Shown here in pieces: positions 38,301 to 46,000 of a stretch of DNA of 64,000 bases. A program made the translations under genes and the position numbers. Position 1 is the stretch's first letter. Each line of letters starts with the position of its first letter. Under the pieces are notes generated by a model, which saw nothing but the letters and a program-made list of their open reading frames with translations, was not told the DNA's origin and made no database searches. This stretch comes from Luteitalea pratensis (GTDB taxonomy: Bacteria; Acidobacteriota; Vicinamibacteria; Vicinamibacterales; Vicinamibacteraceae). The stretch is from NCBI RefSeq assembly GCF_001618865.1, contig NZ_CP015136.1, positions 5,801,001 to 5,865,000 on the forward strand. Reading direction: 5' to 3'.

Positions 38301-38545
38301 CGATGCTCGAGCTCGTAGCCGCGGCCACCGCCGTCCTCGAGCGACCGGTACGCGATCGCGAGCCCCCAGACGGCAAGGATGCTGTACACATTGTCACGCA
38401 CCCAGGCGTCGCGGTAGTTGCCGTGAGTGGTGACCGCAGTGCTGGCGGGCAACAGACCCGTGACAGGGTGTTGCTTGTCGAGAATCAGCGACTTCACTTC
38501 CCGGTAGTAGCCGTCCAGCGTGGTCCGTAACTGGATCCTGTCCAT
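35360..38545 (-). CDS. Phosphorylase-kinase alpha/beta-like (GH15-like) protein, 1061 residues
   Basis: The N-terminal half matches the glucoamylase-like domain of eukaryotic phosphorylase b kinase regulatory subunits: TGLLPASTAVTTHGNYRDAW, then VRDNVYSILAVWGLAIAYRS, AWGHLQIDATSLYLLMLAQM, and YGIWERGDK with NRGSVEINASSVGMAKAALE. The C-terminal half is helical and also follows the kinase alpha/beta layout. No kinase domain is present. Homologues occur in some cyanobacteria and other bacteria, where function is unclear; a glycan or polysaccharide-binding role is possible. ATG 38545 is the start. The stop is in a repeat module. Confidence 0.8.
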   Translation of the reverse strand: MDRIQLRTTLDGYYREVKSLILDKQHPVTGLLPASTAVTTHGNYRDAWVRDNVYSILAVWGLAIAYRSLEDGGGRGYELEHRTVHLMRGLLRSMMAQAGKVEAFKYSRDPRDALHAKYDTETGAHVVGDSAWGHLQIDATSLYLLMLAQMITSGLSVIWTLDEVNFVQNLVYYIERAYRTPDYGIWERGDKLNRGSVEINASSVGMAKAALEALAGFNLFGSRGSQESVLHVVPDNIAQANLTLLSILPRESNTKETDAALLSVIGYPAFAVHDAALVDRVRTEVVGLLSGRYGLKRFLRDGHQTVLEAEGRLHYEEEELQRFAHIESEWPLFFTYLLVDSLMCGDTQSAVQYEERLRGVVIERNGIGLLPELYFVPAEAIAAERTSPGSQARRANDNVPLVWAQSLYLLGRMLKDHVLLANDIDPLGRRRHRAPPPPVVQLVFLAEDAALQSDLAEHGVLTETPEDIEPVAVYLPHDIALAYGEVGSNVPLGLTGRSARALKSLTTSRLYRLRGRTGVCLASFFLQQEFFLAYDLDFLLRRFESELAYLHRNWTLSGRPTVTVLLTHQLLDADRTSFYGLMRQVALGRVGDVPVRRGRLAELMPTANVERIDDLHALEISDAPLAMRMGRTTVLSEPGTQRPLDPTAEIAIDTTADAASLIARLADTDNLYEQIELLAALARIQSLDAVISMRGDTGPVRELIDEVYEQAGRRRLWAILRRAAGLLGKVDGDLNLAVGAILVRQKNIQVGRAYSDDSLISHPLPDHQLLAKINTYCRDDVRDRVLTQEILLYLGVLIRERPELLGELLTLRVSHFILLLTSQLAREQDVSTGEAYDALMALAPSVVQQRLEGVLEQYQAIEDLPQQLEQLQAQAARGALDWKQDLGLEKLRTPREGWLAWRQLRGIIDRRPAHFYADVWNIFRHAPALIIGEKLERRNRMSSSVVLSDMTPGEKAFALLLEHLLNKIGAAEYRQLNIESLSVLASFFRQNPSLQIEDDCVLDALIGHAVRLAYLDQRADHEASYNDYKADAWTAFYASAPERTSTFLVTALRSLLRFETA

Positions 38546-38711
38546 TGCGGTTGCTCGAATACCGCGGCACTGGTTGGCAGGGGCACATAGCCCAAAAGCT
38601 GAGCTTACCGCAGAACGCGCCGATTCACGGCATGGCGGCCAGGGCCCGTGACAGACACCGCTGACCTTCGCCGGACTGGCGCTCTCTCGCAGAAAGGCCA
38701 GGATGATGCAT

Positions 38712-39122
38712 TCATCGTGTGACCTCGATGAGCTTCAGCGGCTTGAAGTAGCGGCGATAGTACCCGCGATCGCGCGTCAGCAGGGCATCGGCCTTGTGAA
38801 GCGCGTGGGCCCCAACCATGAAATCGGCGATGACACGTTCACGTCGAGACCCGCCGGCCTCGCGGAACATCCGCCATAGCAGTCCCGCGCTGGCAGCCGC
38901 AGCCTCGTCGAGCGGATCGAAATCGATCCCCAACGTGGACATCGCCGCCGCCGCCGCTGGCGCCGACCCGAAGCGTCCGGCCACCTCGGCCCAGACGACA
39001 TCGCAGGCGACGACACGCCCGGCGCGGCTTGCCGCGTGCAGCGCGTTGGCCGACTGCTGTGCCCACGCCGGCTCGTCCTGGAACACGTCGATCAACACCG
39101 CCGAATCAACCGCGGTCGTCAT
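38712..39122 (-). CDS. vapC: VapC-type PIN-domain toxin
   Basis: This 136-residue PIN nuclease has the expected acidic residues: D6 (TTAVDSAVLIDVF), E46 (VVWAEVAG), D100 (RVIADFMVGAHAL) and D118 (LLTRDRGYY). Such toxins cleave tRNA or rRNA when not bound by antitoxin. It begins 3 bases after the antitoxin stop. The 166-base stretch downstream of the PhK-like gene (38546-38711) contains no other gene that I can see. Confidence 0.88.
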   Translation of the reverse strand: MTTAVDSAVLIDVFQDEPAWAQQSANALHAASRAGRVVACDVVWAEVAGRFGSAPAAAAAMSTLGIDFDPLDEAAAASAGLLWRMFREAGGSRRERVIADFMVGAHALHKADALLTRDRGYYRRYFKPLKLIEVTR

Positions 39123-39125
39123 GCC

Positions 39126-39365
39126 CTAGTCCCGGCGTCGCGGACGTGCACCGCGCATCTGGTCGATCAGTTCGTCGGTGGAGTGGCGGCGCTCCAGCAC
39201 ACCCCGGACTCGATCAACAGGGCGCTGGCCCTTGTGCCCCTTCCGCATCAGCACGCCGCCGTCGGTGAGCTCGAACTCGACGGTCGTGCCAGCCTTCAGT
39301 CCAAGACGGTCTCGCAGGGCCTTGGGGACGGTGACCTGACCCTTGGAGGAAATGCTGGAATTCAC
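39126..39365 (-). CDS. vapB: AbrB/MazE-type antitoxin of the VapC pair
   Basis: The product (79 residues from GTG 39365) starts VNSSISSKGQVTVPKALRDR, the swapped-hairpin AbrB fold, followed by GLKAGTTVEFELTDGGVL and a toxin-binding tail (RGVLERRHSTDELIDQMRGA). GTG 39365 is preferred over an ATG at 39392 because the ATG lies inside the operator and a -10 sequence (TACCAT) ends 6 bases before the GTG. Leaderless translation is thus likely. Confidence 0.82.
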   Translation of the reverse strand: MNSSISSKGQVTVPKALRDRLGLKAGTTVEFELTDGGVLMRKGHKGQRPVDRVRGVLERRHSTDELIDQMRGARPRRRD

Positions 39366-39371
39366 CCTTGG

Positions 39372-39392
39372 ATGGTAAAGCCGTTTTACCAT
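39372..39392 (-). promoter_or_regulatory. Operator/promoter of the vapBC pair
   Basis: A perfect inverted repeat ATGGTAAA/TTTACCAT with a 5-base spacer overlaps the predicted -10 (TACCAT) and part of the spacer; TTTACT lies 18 bases upstream as a -35. Binding by the antitoxin would block transcription. This autoregulation is known for the family; here it is inferred from position. Confidence 0.65.
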
Positions 39393-39520
39393 GCGAGTAA
39401 AGAATGCGCTCCGGCCTGGCTCGCCGCATGAAGGTGTCGACCCGCTCGGAAGGGGTGGCGCAGGGGCCCTTCGGGGTTCTACCGTTGGACCCCTTAGCTC
39501 TGTCTCTCCTGCCCTACCCC

Positions 39521-39676
39521 TGACCGTCGACCTGACTTGTCCGCCGTAGCCTTGGCGAAGGTGGAAGGTCGACGGCTACGTCCGACAGGCGTGCGGCCGA
39601 CTCTCGACGTTCACCGGGCACCGGGCACCGATCCGCATTCGGCGTTCGACGTGTGACCTCAGCATTCGGCGTTCGT
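39521..39676. repeat. Palindrome inserted within a palindrome, plus heptads
   Basis: Part of the 310-base gap between vapB and rfbB. At 39521-39580 the arms CCGTCGACCT and AGGTCGACGGCTAC are separated by about 30 bases containing CCGCCGTAGCCTTGGCGAAG, an element of another class. At 39609-39676 GTTCACC/GGGCACC and ATTCGGCGTTCG heptads follow. From 39393 to 39520 nothing is recognised. Confidence 0.75.
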
Positions 39677-40737
39677 CAGTGCCCGTAGTGGGTGGTGACC
39701 CACTCGCGGTAGGCGCCGCTCGTCACGCGCTGCACCCAGTCCTGGTGATCGAGGTACCACCGGACGGTCTGGCGCATCCCCGCCTCGAACGTGAACGAGG
39801 GTTCCCATGCGAGGTCGGTACGGATCTTCGTCGGGTCGATTGCGTAACGGCGGTCATGCCCCGGCCGATCGCGCACGAAGGTGATCAGCTCCTTGTAGGA
39901 GCCCGCGCCGCGAGGGGCGAGTTCGTCGAGGATGTCGCACAGGGTGTGGACGACGGCGATGTTCTGGCGTTCGCTGTTGCCACCGACGTTGTAGGTTTCG
40001 CCGGCCTTCCCCTTGTCGAGCACGCGGGCGATCGCCGAGCAGTGGTCTTCCACGTACAACCAGTCGCGCACGTTCAAGCCGTCGCCGTAGATCGGCAGTG
40101 GCTTGCCCGCGAGCGCGTTGTGGATGATCAGCGGAATCAACTTCTCGGGGAACTGGAACGGCCCGTAGTTGTTCGAGCAGTTGGTGGTCAGCACGGGCAG
40201 GCCGTACGTGTGGTGATACGCCCGTACGAGATGATCCGACCCCGCCTTGGAGGCCGAGTACGGGCTGTTGGGCGCGTACGGGGTCGTCTCCGAGAACGCC
40301 GCATCCTCCGCACCGAGGGAGCCGTACACCTCGTCGGTGGACACGTGCAGGAAGCGGAATGCGTCGCGGCCGTCGCCTTCGAGCCCGCTCCAGTAGGCCT
40401 TGACCTCGTCGAGCAGGGCGAAGGTGCCGAGGAGATTGGTCTCGACGAAGGCCGCCGGTCCCGTGATCGAGCGATCGACGTGACTCTCGGCGGCGAAGTT
40501 GATCACCGCCACCGGCTGATGGGCACGAAGCAGGCTGCTGACCAGTGCGCGATCGCCGATGTCACCGCGCACCAGTTCATGGCGTGCGCCGCCCTCGAAC
40601 TTCGCGAGGTTCTCCGGGTTGCCCGCGTACGTCAGCTTGTCGAGGTTGACGACGCGACCCTCGCGAAGCCCGAGCCAGTAGTGGATGAAGTTGGCGCCGA
40701 TGAAGCCGGCGCCGCCGGTCACGAGGATGGTCGACAT
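39676..40737 (-). CDS. rfbB: dTDP-glucose 4,6-dehydratase
   Basis: RfbB makes dTDP-4-keto-6-deoxyglucose, the precursor of L-rhamnose and other deoxysugars. The 353-residue SDR protein has the NAD-binding TGGAGFIGANF, NFAAESHVDRSI, the catalytic STDEVYG and YSASKAGSD (YxxxK), and the family block NCSNNYGPFQFPEKLIPLII. Start ATG 40737. It stands alone, with no rfbA, C or D beside it; heptad repeats flank both ends. Confidence 0.95.
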   Translation of the reverse strand: MSTILVTGGAGFIGANFIHYWLGLREGRVVNLDKLTYAGNPENLAKFEGGARHELVRGDIGDRALVSSLLRAHQPVAVINFAAESHVDRSITGPAAFVETNLLGTFALLDEVKAYWSGLEGDGRDAFRFLHVSTDEVYGSLGAEDAAFSETTPYAPNSPYSASKAGSDHLVRAYHHTYGLPVLTTNCSNNYGPFQFPEKLIPLIIHNALAGKPLPIYGDGLNVRDWLYVEDHCSAIARVLDKGKAGETYNVGGNSERQNIAVVHTLCDILDELAPRGAGSYKELITFVRDRPGHDRRYAIDPTKIRTDLAWEPSFTFEAGMRQTVRWYLDHQDWVQRVTSGAYREWVTTHYGH

Positions 40738-40750
40738 CAGGGCATCTGTC

Positions 40751-40851
40751 GGCCGTCGGCACACGGCCTTCGGCCTTCGAAATAACGCACGTCATGACCG
40801 GCCGTTGTGAAGCCTGACGCGCGATGGCCGATGGCCGAGTGACGAAGGCCG
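40751..40851. repeat. Inverted heptads (GGCCTTC/GAAGGCC) between nuoN and rfbB
   Basis: The left side has two GGCCTTC units and the right side GATGGCC, GATGGCC, GAGTGAC, GAAGGCC (40823-40851). About 45 unrelated bases lie between. The right side is the same four-unit module as at 3302, 35331 and 54059. Confidence 0.7.
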
Positions 40852-40858
40852 GCCAACG

Positions 40859-42295
40859 TCAGAACAGCCCCTGCACGCTCTGCACCGCGAGGTTGATGAC
40901 GCGGGTCGGCACGACGCCGAGGTAGAAGATCGCTCCGGTGGCGAGGGCGAGCCCAGCCATCGCACTGCGTGGCACGGCCGGCGCCGGGTCCACCGCCACG
41001 TCCTCGGACATGTACATCATCACCACGATGCGCAGGTAGAAGTACACCGACACCACGCTGGTGAGCACGCCGATGATGGCCAGCCCGTAATAGCCTTCCT
41101 GGACTGCCGCGGCAAACACGTACCACTTGGCGACGAAGCCGGCCGTCGGTGGCAGCCCGCCGAGCGACAGCAGGAAGATCGTCATCGCCGCGGCCATGGT
41201 CGGGCGGCGATACCACAGGCCCGCGAAGTCGCGCACGTTGTCGTGTGGATGATCCTCGGTGGACAGCAACGCCATCAGGCCGAACGCGGCGACGTTGGTC
41301 ACGCCATACGAGGCCAGGTAGAACAGCATGCCGGCCTTGCCCACCGAGTTGGCGGCGACCAGGCCGACCAGCAGGTAGCCACCGTGGGCGATGCTCGAGT
41401 ATGCGAGCATCCGCTTGACGTTGCCCTGCGCGACACCGACGGTCGTGCCCAGCACCATCGTCGCCACGGCGAGCGCGGAGACGATCGGCGCCCACTCGCC
41501 GTGCATCGGCTCGAAGGCGGACAGGAAGACGCGGATGAAGGCCGCGAAGGCCGCCGCCTTGACGCCGGTGGACATGAATCCGGTGACCAGCGTCGGTGCA
41601 CCTTCGTAGGCATCCGGTGTCCACATGTGGAACGGCACCGCCGACACCTTGAAGGCAAAGCCCACGAGCAGGAAGGCCAGGGCCAGAATCACCATCACGC
41701 TCGGGCCACTGACCTGGCTCGCGAGCGTCGCCGCCACCTGGTCGAGACGCGTACTGCCGACGACGCCGTACGTGAAGGCGACGCCGTAGAGGAAGAACGC
41801 GCTCGAGAACGCGCCGAGCAGGAAGTACTTGAACGCGGCTTCCGCACCCGCTTCGCTGCTGCGGCGGATCCCGGTGAGGACGTACACCGACAGCGACATC
41901 ACCTCGAGCGCCAGGAAGATGACGAGGAGATCGCTGGCGCCGGCCATCAGCATCATCCCGGAGATGCCGAACAGGGTCAGCGCGAAGTACTCGCCCGACG
42001 GGATCCGCTCGCGGTCGACGACGACGCCAGAGAACAGGATCGTGAGGATACCGATGACGCACAGCGTCACGTAGATGAAGAGCGCGAAGTTGTCGGCGCG
42101 CATGACACCGAAGCCGGTGAGGTCACGTCCCCACAGCAGCACGGACGCAATCGCGGCGCCGGTGAGCCCAATCAGTCCCAGCCCGCCGAGCGGCACCCGC
42201 TCGCCCTTGGGCTGGAACGACTCGGCCACCATCGTCACGATCGCGGTGAGCGTGACGATGAGGATCGGCATGATGGCTTGCAGGTCGGTCATCAT
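40859..42295 (-). CDS. nuoN: NADH-quinone oxidoreductase subunit N
   Basis: NuoN is one of the three antiporter-like proton-pumping subunits of complex I. The 478-residue product is polytopic, with AGAEAAFKYFLLGAFSSAFF (conserved Lys), FKVSAVPFHMWTPDAYEGAP and VKRMLAYSSIAHGGYLLVGL. ATG 42295 overlaps the nuoM stop as ATGA. An in-frame upstream extension overlaps nuoM and is not used. It is the last gene of the operon. Confidence 0.95.
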   Translation of the reverse strand: MMTDLQAIMPILIVTLTAIVTMVAESFQPKGERVPLGGLGLIGLTGAAIASVLLWGRDLTGFGVMRADNFALFIYVTLCVIGILTILFSGVVVDRERIPSGEYFALTLFGISGMMLMAGASDLLVIFLALEVMSLSVYVLTGIRRSSEAGAEAAFKYFLLGAFSSAFFLYGVAFTYGVVGSTRLDQVAATLASQVSGPSVMVILALAFLLVGFAFKVSAVPFHMWTPDAYEGAPTLVTGFMSTGVKAAAFAAFIRVFLSAFEPMHGEWAPIVSALAVATMVLGTTVGVAQGNVKRMLAYSSIAHGGYLLVGLVAANSVGKAGMLFYLASYGVTNVAAFGLMALLSTEDHPHDNVRDFAGLWYRRPTMAAAMTIFLLSLGGLPPTAGFVAKWYVFAAAVQEGYYGLAIIGVLTSVVSVYFYLRIVVMMYMSEDVAVDPAPAVPRSAMAGLALATGAIFYLGVVPTRVINLAVQSVQGLF

Positions 42296-43902
42296 CGGGC
42301 TGCCTGCTCCGAAGTCGTGGTCGCGGTCGCCGGCAAGGGCTTCGGCGTAGTGAGGGGCACGGCCCTGGCCTGTGCGGGCGTGCCCGCCGAAGCCTTGGCG
42401 TAGGCGGGGCGCTGTGCGTGGAGGCGCTGGACCAGCCGATCCACCGACGGCGCCATCGGCGTCAGGAAGATGTTCGGCGCCACGCCCATCACGACGGCCA
42501 TGACCAGCGTCGGCCCGAGGGCGGCCCATTCACGCGGCTCGAGATCGTGCAGGTCCTTGTTCTTCGGGTTGTTCAGCGGCCCGTAGTTCACGCGCTGGAA
42601 CATCCACAGCATGTACACCGCCGACAGGATGACGCCTGTCGCAGCCACCGCCGCCAGTTCGGGGCGCCAGCGATATGCACCCATCAGCGTCAGGAACTCG
42701 CCGATGAACCCGTTCAGGCCGGGCATCGCAATCGACGACAGCGTGATGATCAGGAACGCGGCCACGAGCTTCGGCATGACATGCTTCAGGCCGCCGTATT
42801 CGGCGATCTGGCGGGTGTGCCGGCGATCCGACAGCATGCCGACGATCATGAACAGGGCGCCGGTGCTGATGCCGTGATTCAGCATCTGGTAGATGGCGCC
42901 CTGCATGCCCTGCACGTTGGCCGCGCAGATGCCCAGGACGATGAAGCCCATGTGGCTCACCGAGGAGTAGGCCACGAGTTTCTTCATGTCCGGCTGCACC
43001 ATCGCGACGAGGGCGCCGTAGACGATGCCGATGACCGCGAGGGTGCCGAGGTAGGGAGCCACCTGCAACGCGGCATCCGGGAACAGCGGGAATGCGAACC
43101 GGATGAGCCCGTAGGTCCCCATCTTCAGCAGGACGCCGGCCAGGATCACCGAGCCTGCCGTCGGCGCCTGCACGTGCGCATCCGGCAGCCACGTGTGGAA
43201 CGGGAACAGCGGCACCTTGATCGCGAACGCGAGCGCGAAGGCCAGGAAGAACCAGAACTGCGTCTTCGGGTCCAGCGTGAGCTGGTACAGCTGCAACAGG
43301 TTGAAGCTGTACTGGCCGGTGGCCTGGGCATGGATGACCGCGAGTCCGATGATGGCAATCAGCATCAGGACGCTGCCCGCCATCGTGTACAGGATGAACT
43401 TGACCGCGGCGTAGACGCGCTGGTCGTAACCCCAGATCCCGATGAGGAAGTACATCGGGATGAGCATCGCGTCCCAGAAGATGTAGAACAGGAACAGGTC
43501 GAGCGAGACGAACACGCCCAGCATGCCGGTCTCGAGTGCGAGGATGAAGAAGCTGAACTCCTTCACCTTCTTCTCGATGCCGTGCCACGAGGAGAGCAAC
43601 GCGAGCGGCGTGAGGAAGCCGGTGAGCACCACGAGCCAGAGGCTGATGCCGTCCACGCCCACGTGGTAGTCGATACCGAAGGCGGGAATCCATGGTACGC
43701 GCTCGACCAGCTGGAAGTCGGCTGACGAGCCGTCGAAGGCACGCCAGACGGCCAGCGTCAGCGCAAACACCACCAGCGAGATGCCGAGCGCGATGCCGCG
43801 CACGAGGCCGTTCCGCTCGCCGTTCTGGTTGGGCAGCACGAGCAGCAGGAGCGCGCCGAGGAGTGGCGCAAACACGGTCAGGGTAAGGAGCGGGAAGGTC
43901 AT
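42292..43902 (-). CDS. nuoM: NADH-quinone oxidoreductase subunit M
   Basis: NuoM is a proton-pumping membrane subunit. The 536-residue product has FDGISLWLV-like VGVDGISLWLVVLTGFL, the functional glutamate region ALETGMLGVF, KFILYTMAGS, KVPLFPFHTWLPDAHV and MKKLVAYSSVSHMGF. ATG 43902 overlaps the nuoL stop. The C-terminal tail (about residue 495 on) is unusual: residues about 499-507 (PAYAKASAG) are encoded by a palindromic element at 42383-42408, followed by a Thr/Pro/Ala stretch. Confidence 0.94.
   Translation of the reverse strand: MTFPLLTLTVFAPLLGALLLLVLPNQNGERNGLVRGIALGISLVVFALTLAVWRAFDGSSADFQLVERVPWIPAFGIDYHVGVDGISLWLVVLTGFLTPLALLSSWHGIEKKVKEFSFFILALETGMLGVFVSLDLFLFYIFWDAMLIPMYFLIGIWGYDQRVYAAVKFILYTMAGSVLMLIAIIGLAVIHAQATGQYSFNLLQLYQLTLDPKTQFWFFLAFALAFAIKVPLFPFHTWLPDAHVQAPTAGSVILAGVLLKMGTYGLIRFAFPLFPDAALQVAPYLGTLAVIGIVYGALVAMVQPDMKKLVAYSSVSHMGFIVLGICAANVQGMQGAIYQMLNHGISTGALFMIVGMLSDRRHTRQIAEYGGLKHVMPKLVAAFLIITLSSIAMPGLNGFIGEFLTLMGAYRWRPELAAVAATGVILSAVYMLWMFQRVNYGPLNNPKNKDLHDLEPREWAALGPTLVMAVVMGVAPNIFLTPMAPSVDRLVQRLHAQRPAYAKASAGTPAQARAVPLTTPKPLPATATTTSEQAAR
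42383..42408. repeat. Palindromic element inside the 3' end of nuoM
   Basis: CCCGCC/GGCGGG arms enclose GAAGCCTTGGCGTA, the CTTCGCCAAGGCTACGG-class core in another orientation. It is in frame and encodes AYAKASAG. Confidence 0.65.
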
Positions 43903-45986
43903 CGCGCGAGGAAGTAGCCCAGGACCAGGAGGACGCCCGTGAAGAGCGATGCCGCGTAGACGCGCAACGAGCCGGTCTGCAGCAGGCGCAACGCGCCGGC
44001 CGACTCTCGTACCAGGAGACCCGTGCCATTGACGGCGCCGTCGATGATGCGGGCGTCCACCGTCTTCCACAGCACCGACGAGGAACCATCACGCAGCGGA
44101 TGCACGATCGCGGCGTCGTAGATCTCGTCCACGTAGTACTTGTTCAGCAGCAGCCGGTACACCGGCGCCAGGCTGCTCGCCACCGCATCGGCCGCTGCCG
44201 GACGCTGCAGGAAGAAGAACGCGGCCAGGCCGATGCCTACGAACGCCAGCACCGTGGAGACCCCCATCAGCGTCAACTCGGTGTGGGTCTTGGCTGGGTC
44301 GTCATGGCTGGCCGGGGCGTGGTCGGCAGGTGACGGACGGCTCGGAGAGCCGTCCCTACCTGACCCATGGGTGCCAGCGACGGCGGGGCCGTGCACCGAG
44401 GCCGGGTGGAAGCTCGGGTGCAGGAACGTCTCGATGGCGTTGCTGCCGCCAAGCGCATGCGGCACGCCGACGTAGCCAGCTCCCACCGATCCGACCGCGA
44501 GCAGGACCAGCGGCAGCGCCATCGCCCAGGGGGACTCGTGCGGCGTGCCGTGATGGCCGTGGCCATGTGCGTCATGGGCGTGCCCGTGTCCATGATCGTC
44601 GTGCGCAGCGTGGGCAGCGGCCGGGCTCGGAGAGCCGGCCCTACCGGCGTCAAACCGTTCCTTGCCGTGGAAGGTCATGAAGATCAGGCGGAACATGTAG
44701 CAGGCCGTCAACAGCCCCGTCAGCGCCCCGATGACCCACAGGCCGGTGTGGCCGGTGTAGTAGGCCTGGAACAGGATCTCGTCCTTGCTGAAGAAGCCGG
44801 CCAGGCCGGGCACGCCGGCAATCGCCGCGGCCCCGATCACGAAGGTCCAGTAGGTGATCGGCATGTACTTCTTCAGGCCGCCCATCTTCCGCATGTCCTG
44901 CTCGCCCGCCATCGCGTGAATGACGGACCCGGAGCCGAGGAACATCAGCGCCTTGAAGAACGCGTGCGTGTAGAGATGGAACACGCCGGCCGAGAAGGCG
45001 CCGACGCCCATCGCCAGGAACATGTACCCGAGTTGCGACACCGTCGAGTACGCGAGCACGCGCTTGATGTCGTTCTGCACGAGGCCGATCGTGCCGGCCA
45101 TCAGCGCCGTCAGCGCGCCGATCACCGCCACGACCTGCATCGTGTGCGGCGCATGCGCGAACAGTTCCGCGTTGCGTCCGATCATGTACACGCCGGCGGT
45201 CACCATGGTCGCGGCGTGGATCAGCGCCGACACCGGCGTCGGGCCTTCCATCGCGTCGGGCAGCCAGATGAAGAGCGGAATCTGTGCCGACTTGCCCGTG
45301 GCGCCGATGAAGAACAGCAGCGTGGTCACCGACAGCACGCCCCAGGTGAGTTCGACCGGCATCGACGCGACCTGCTCGGCGATCGCCTTGAAGTCGAGGG
45401 TGCCGAAGGTCACAAACGCGCCGAACATCCCGAGGATGAACGCGAAGTCGCCGATGCGGTTGACGACGAACGCCTTCTTGCCGGCATCACTGGCCGACTT
45501 CTTGGTGAACCAGAAGCCGATCAGCAGGTACGAGCAGAGACCCACGCCCTCCCAGCCCACGAACATGATCGGGAAGTTGGCGCCGAGCACCAGCGTCAGC
45601 ATGAACGCCGCAAACAGGTTCAGGTACGAGAAGTAGCGCGCGTACTCCGGGTCGCTTTCCTCGTGCATGTAGCTGGTCGAATAGATGTGGATCAGCGAGC
45701 CGATGCCGGTGACCACGAGGATCATTACCGTCGCGAGCGGATCGAGACGCAGCGTGAAGGGCACCGAGAAGTCGCCCGACGTGAACCAGGTGCACACCGC
45801 CTGCTCGATCACCCGGCCATCAGCCGGGGCGCCGAAGATCTGCGCCGCGGAGGCCAGCGAGAGGCCGAAGGCGACGAGCATCGCGGCCACCGCCACACCG
45901 CCCGAGACGGTCTTGGGCAGCCGGCGACCGAGTGTCGCGTTGATCAGGAACCCGATGAACGGGGCAAGGATGATGAACAGCAGCAT
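43899..45986 (-). CDS. nuoL: NADH-quinone oxidoreductase subunit L with repeat-derived loop
   Basis: NuoL is the distal pump subunit with the long lateral helix. The 695-residue product has MFVGWEGVGLCSYLLIGFWF, GKSAQIPLFIWLPDAMEGPT, SALIHAATMVTAGVYMIGRN and IKRVLAYSTVSQLGYMFLAM. The loop after about residue 445 is enlarged: a palindrome encodes AGRAGSPS, then a His-rich run (HDDHGHGHAHDAHGHGHHG), and later [11 protein letters not shown] from a second palindrome. These sit between late transmembrane helices. ATG 45986 is chosen; GTG 46007 overlapping nuoK is possible. Confidence 0.94.
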   Translation of the reverse strand: MLLFIILAPFIGFLINATLGRRLPKTVSGGVAVAAMLVAFGLSLASAAQIFGAPADGRVIEQAVCTWFTSGDFSVPFTLRLDPLATVMILVVTGIGSLIHIYSTSYMHEESDPEYARYFSYLNLFAAFMLTLVLGANFPIMFVGWEGVGLCSYLLIGFWFTKKSASDAGKKAFVVNRIGDFAFILGMFGAFVTFGTLDFKAIAEQVASMPVELTWGVLSVTTLLFFIGATGKSAQIPLFIWLPDAMEGPTPVSALIHAATMVTAGVYMIGRNAELFAHAPHTMQVVAVIGALTALMAGTIGLVQNDIKRVLAYSTVSQLGYMFLAMGVGAFSAGVFHLYTHAFFKALMFLGSGSVIHAMAGEQDMRKMGGLKKYMPITYWTFVIGAAAIAGVPGLAGFFSKDEILFQAYYTGHTGLWVIGALTGLLTACYMFRLIFMTFHGKERFDAGRAGSPSPAAAHAAHDDHGHGHAHDAHGHGHHGTPHESPWAMALPLVLLAVGSVGAGYVGVPHALGGSNAIETFLHPSFHPASVHGPAVAGTHGSGRDGSPSRPSPADHAPASHDDPAKTHTELTLMGVSTVLAFVGIGLAAFFFLQRPAAADAVASSLAPVYRLLLNKYYVDEIYDAAIVHPLRDGSSSVLWKTVDARIIDGAVNGTGLLVRESAGALRLLQTGSLRVYAASLFTGVLLVLGYFLAR
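44333..44360. repeat. Palindromic element (GCTCGGAGAGC class) inside nuoL
   Basis: Hairpin GGACGGCTC/GAGCCGTCC followed by CTACC. On the coding strand it encodes GRDGSPSRPS, the same peptide as the element at 58165 inside an unrelated methyltransferase. Confidence 0.85.
44618..44645. repeat. Second palindromic element inside nuoL
   Basis: Hairpin GGCCGGGCTC/GAGCCGGCC followed by CTACC, same orientation as the copy 285 bases away. It encodes GRAGSPSPA next to the His-rich loop. Confidence 0.8.
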
Positions 45987-46000
45987 CGTCGTCGTTCGCC

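Noticed and set aside
42296-42529. Upstream in-frame extension of nuoN
   Set aside because: It overlaps nuoM in another frame; the ATGA junction at 42295 gives the normal NuoN N-terminus.
44560-44640. His-rich loop of NuoL as a separate metal-binding domain
   Set aside because: It is a low-complexity HGHGH run next to a palindrome insertion; no defined metal-site pattern is visible, so it is noted only as part of the enlarged loop.
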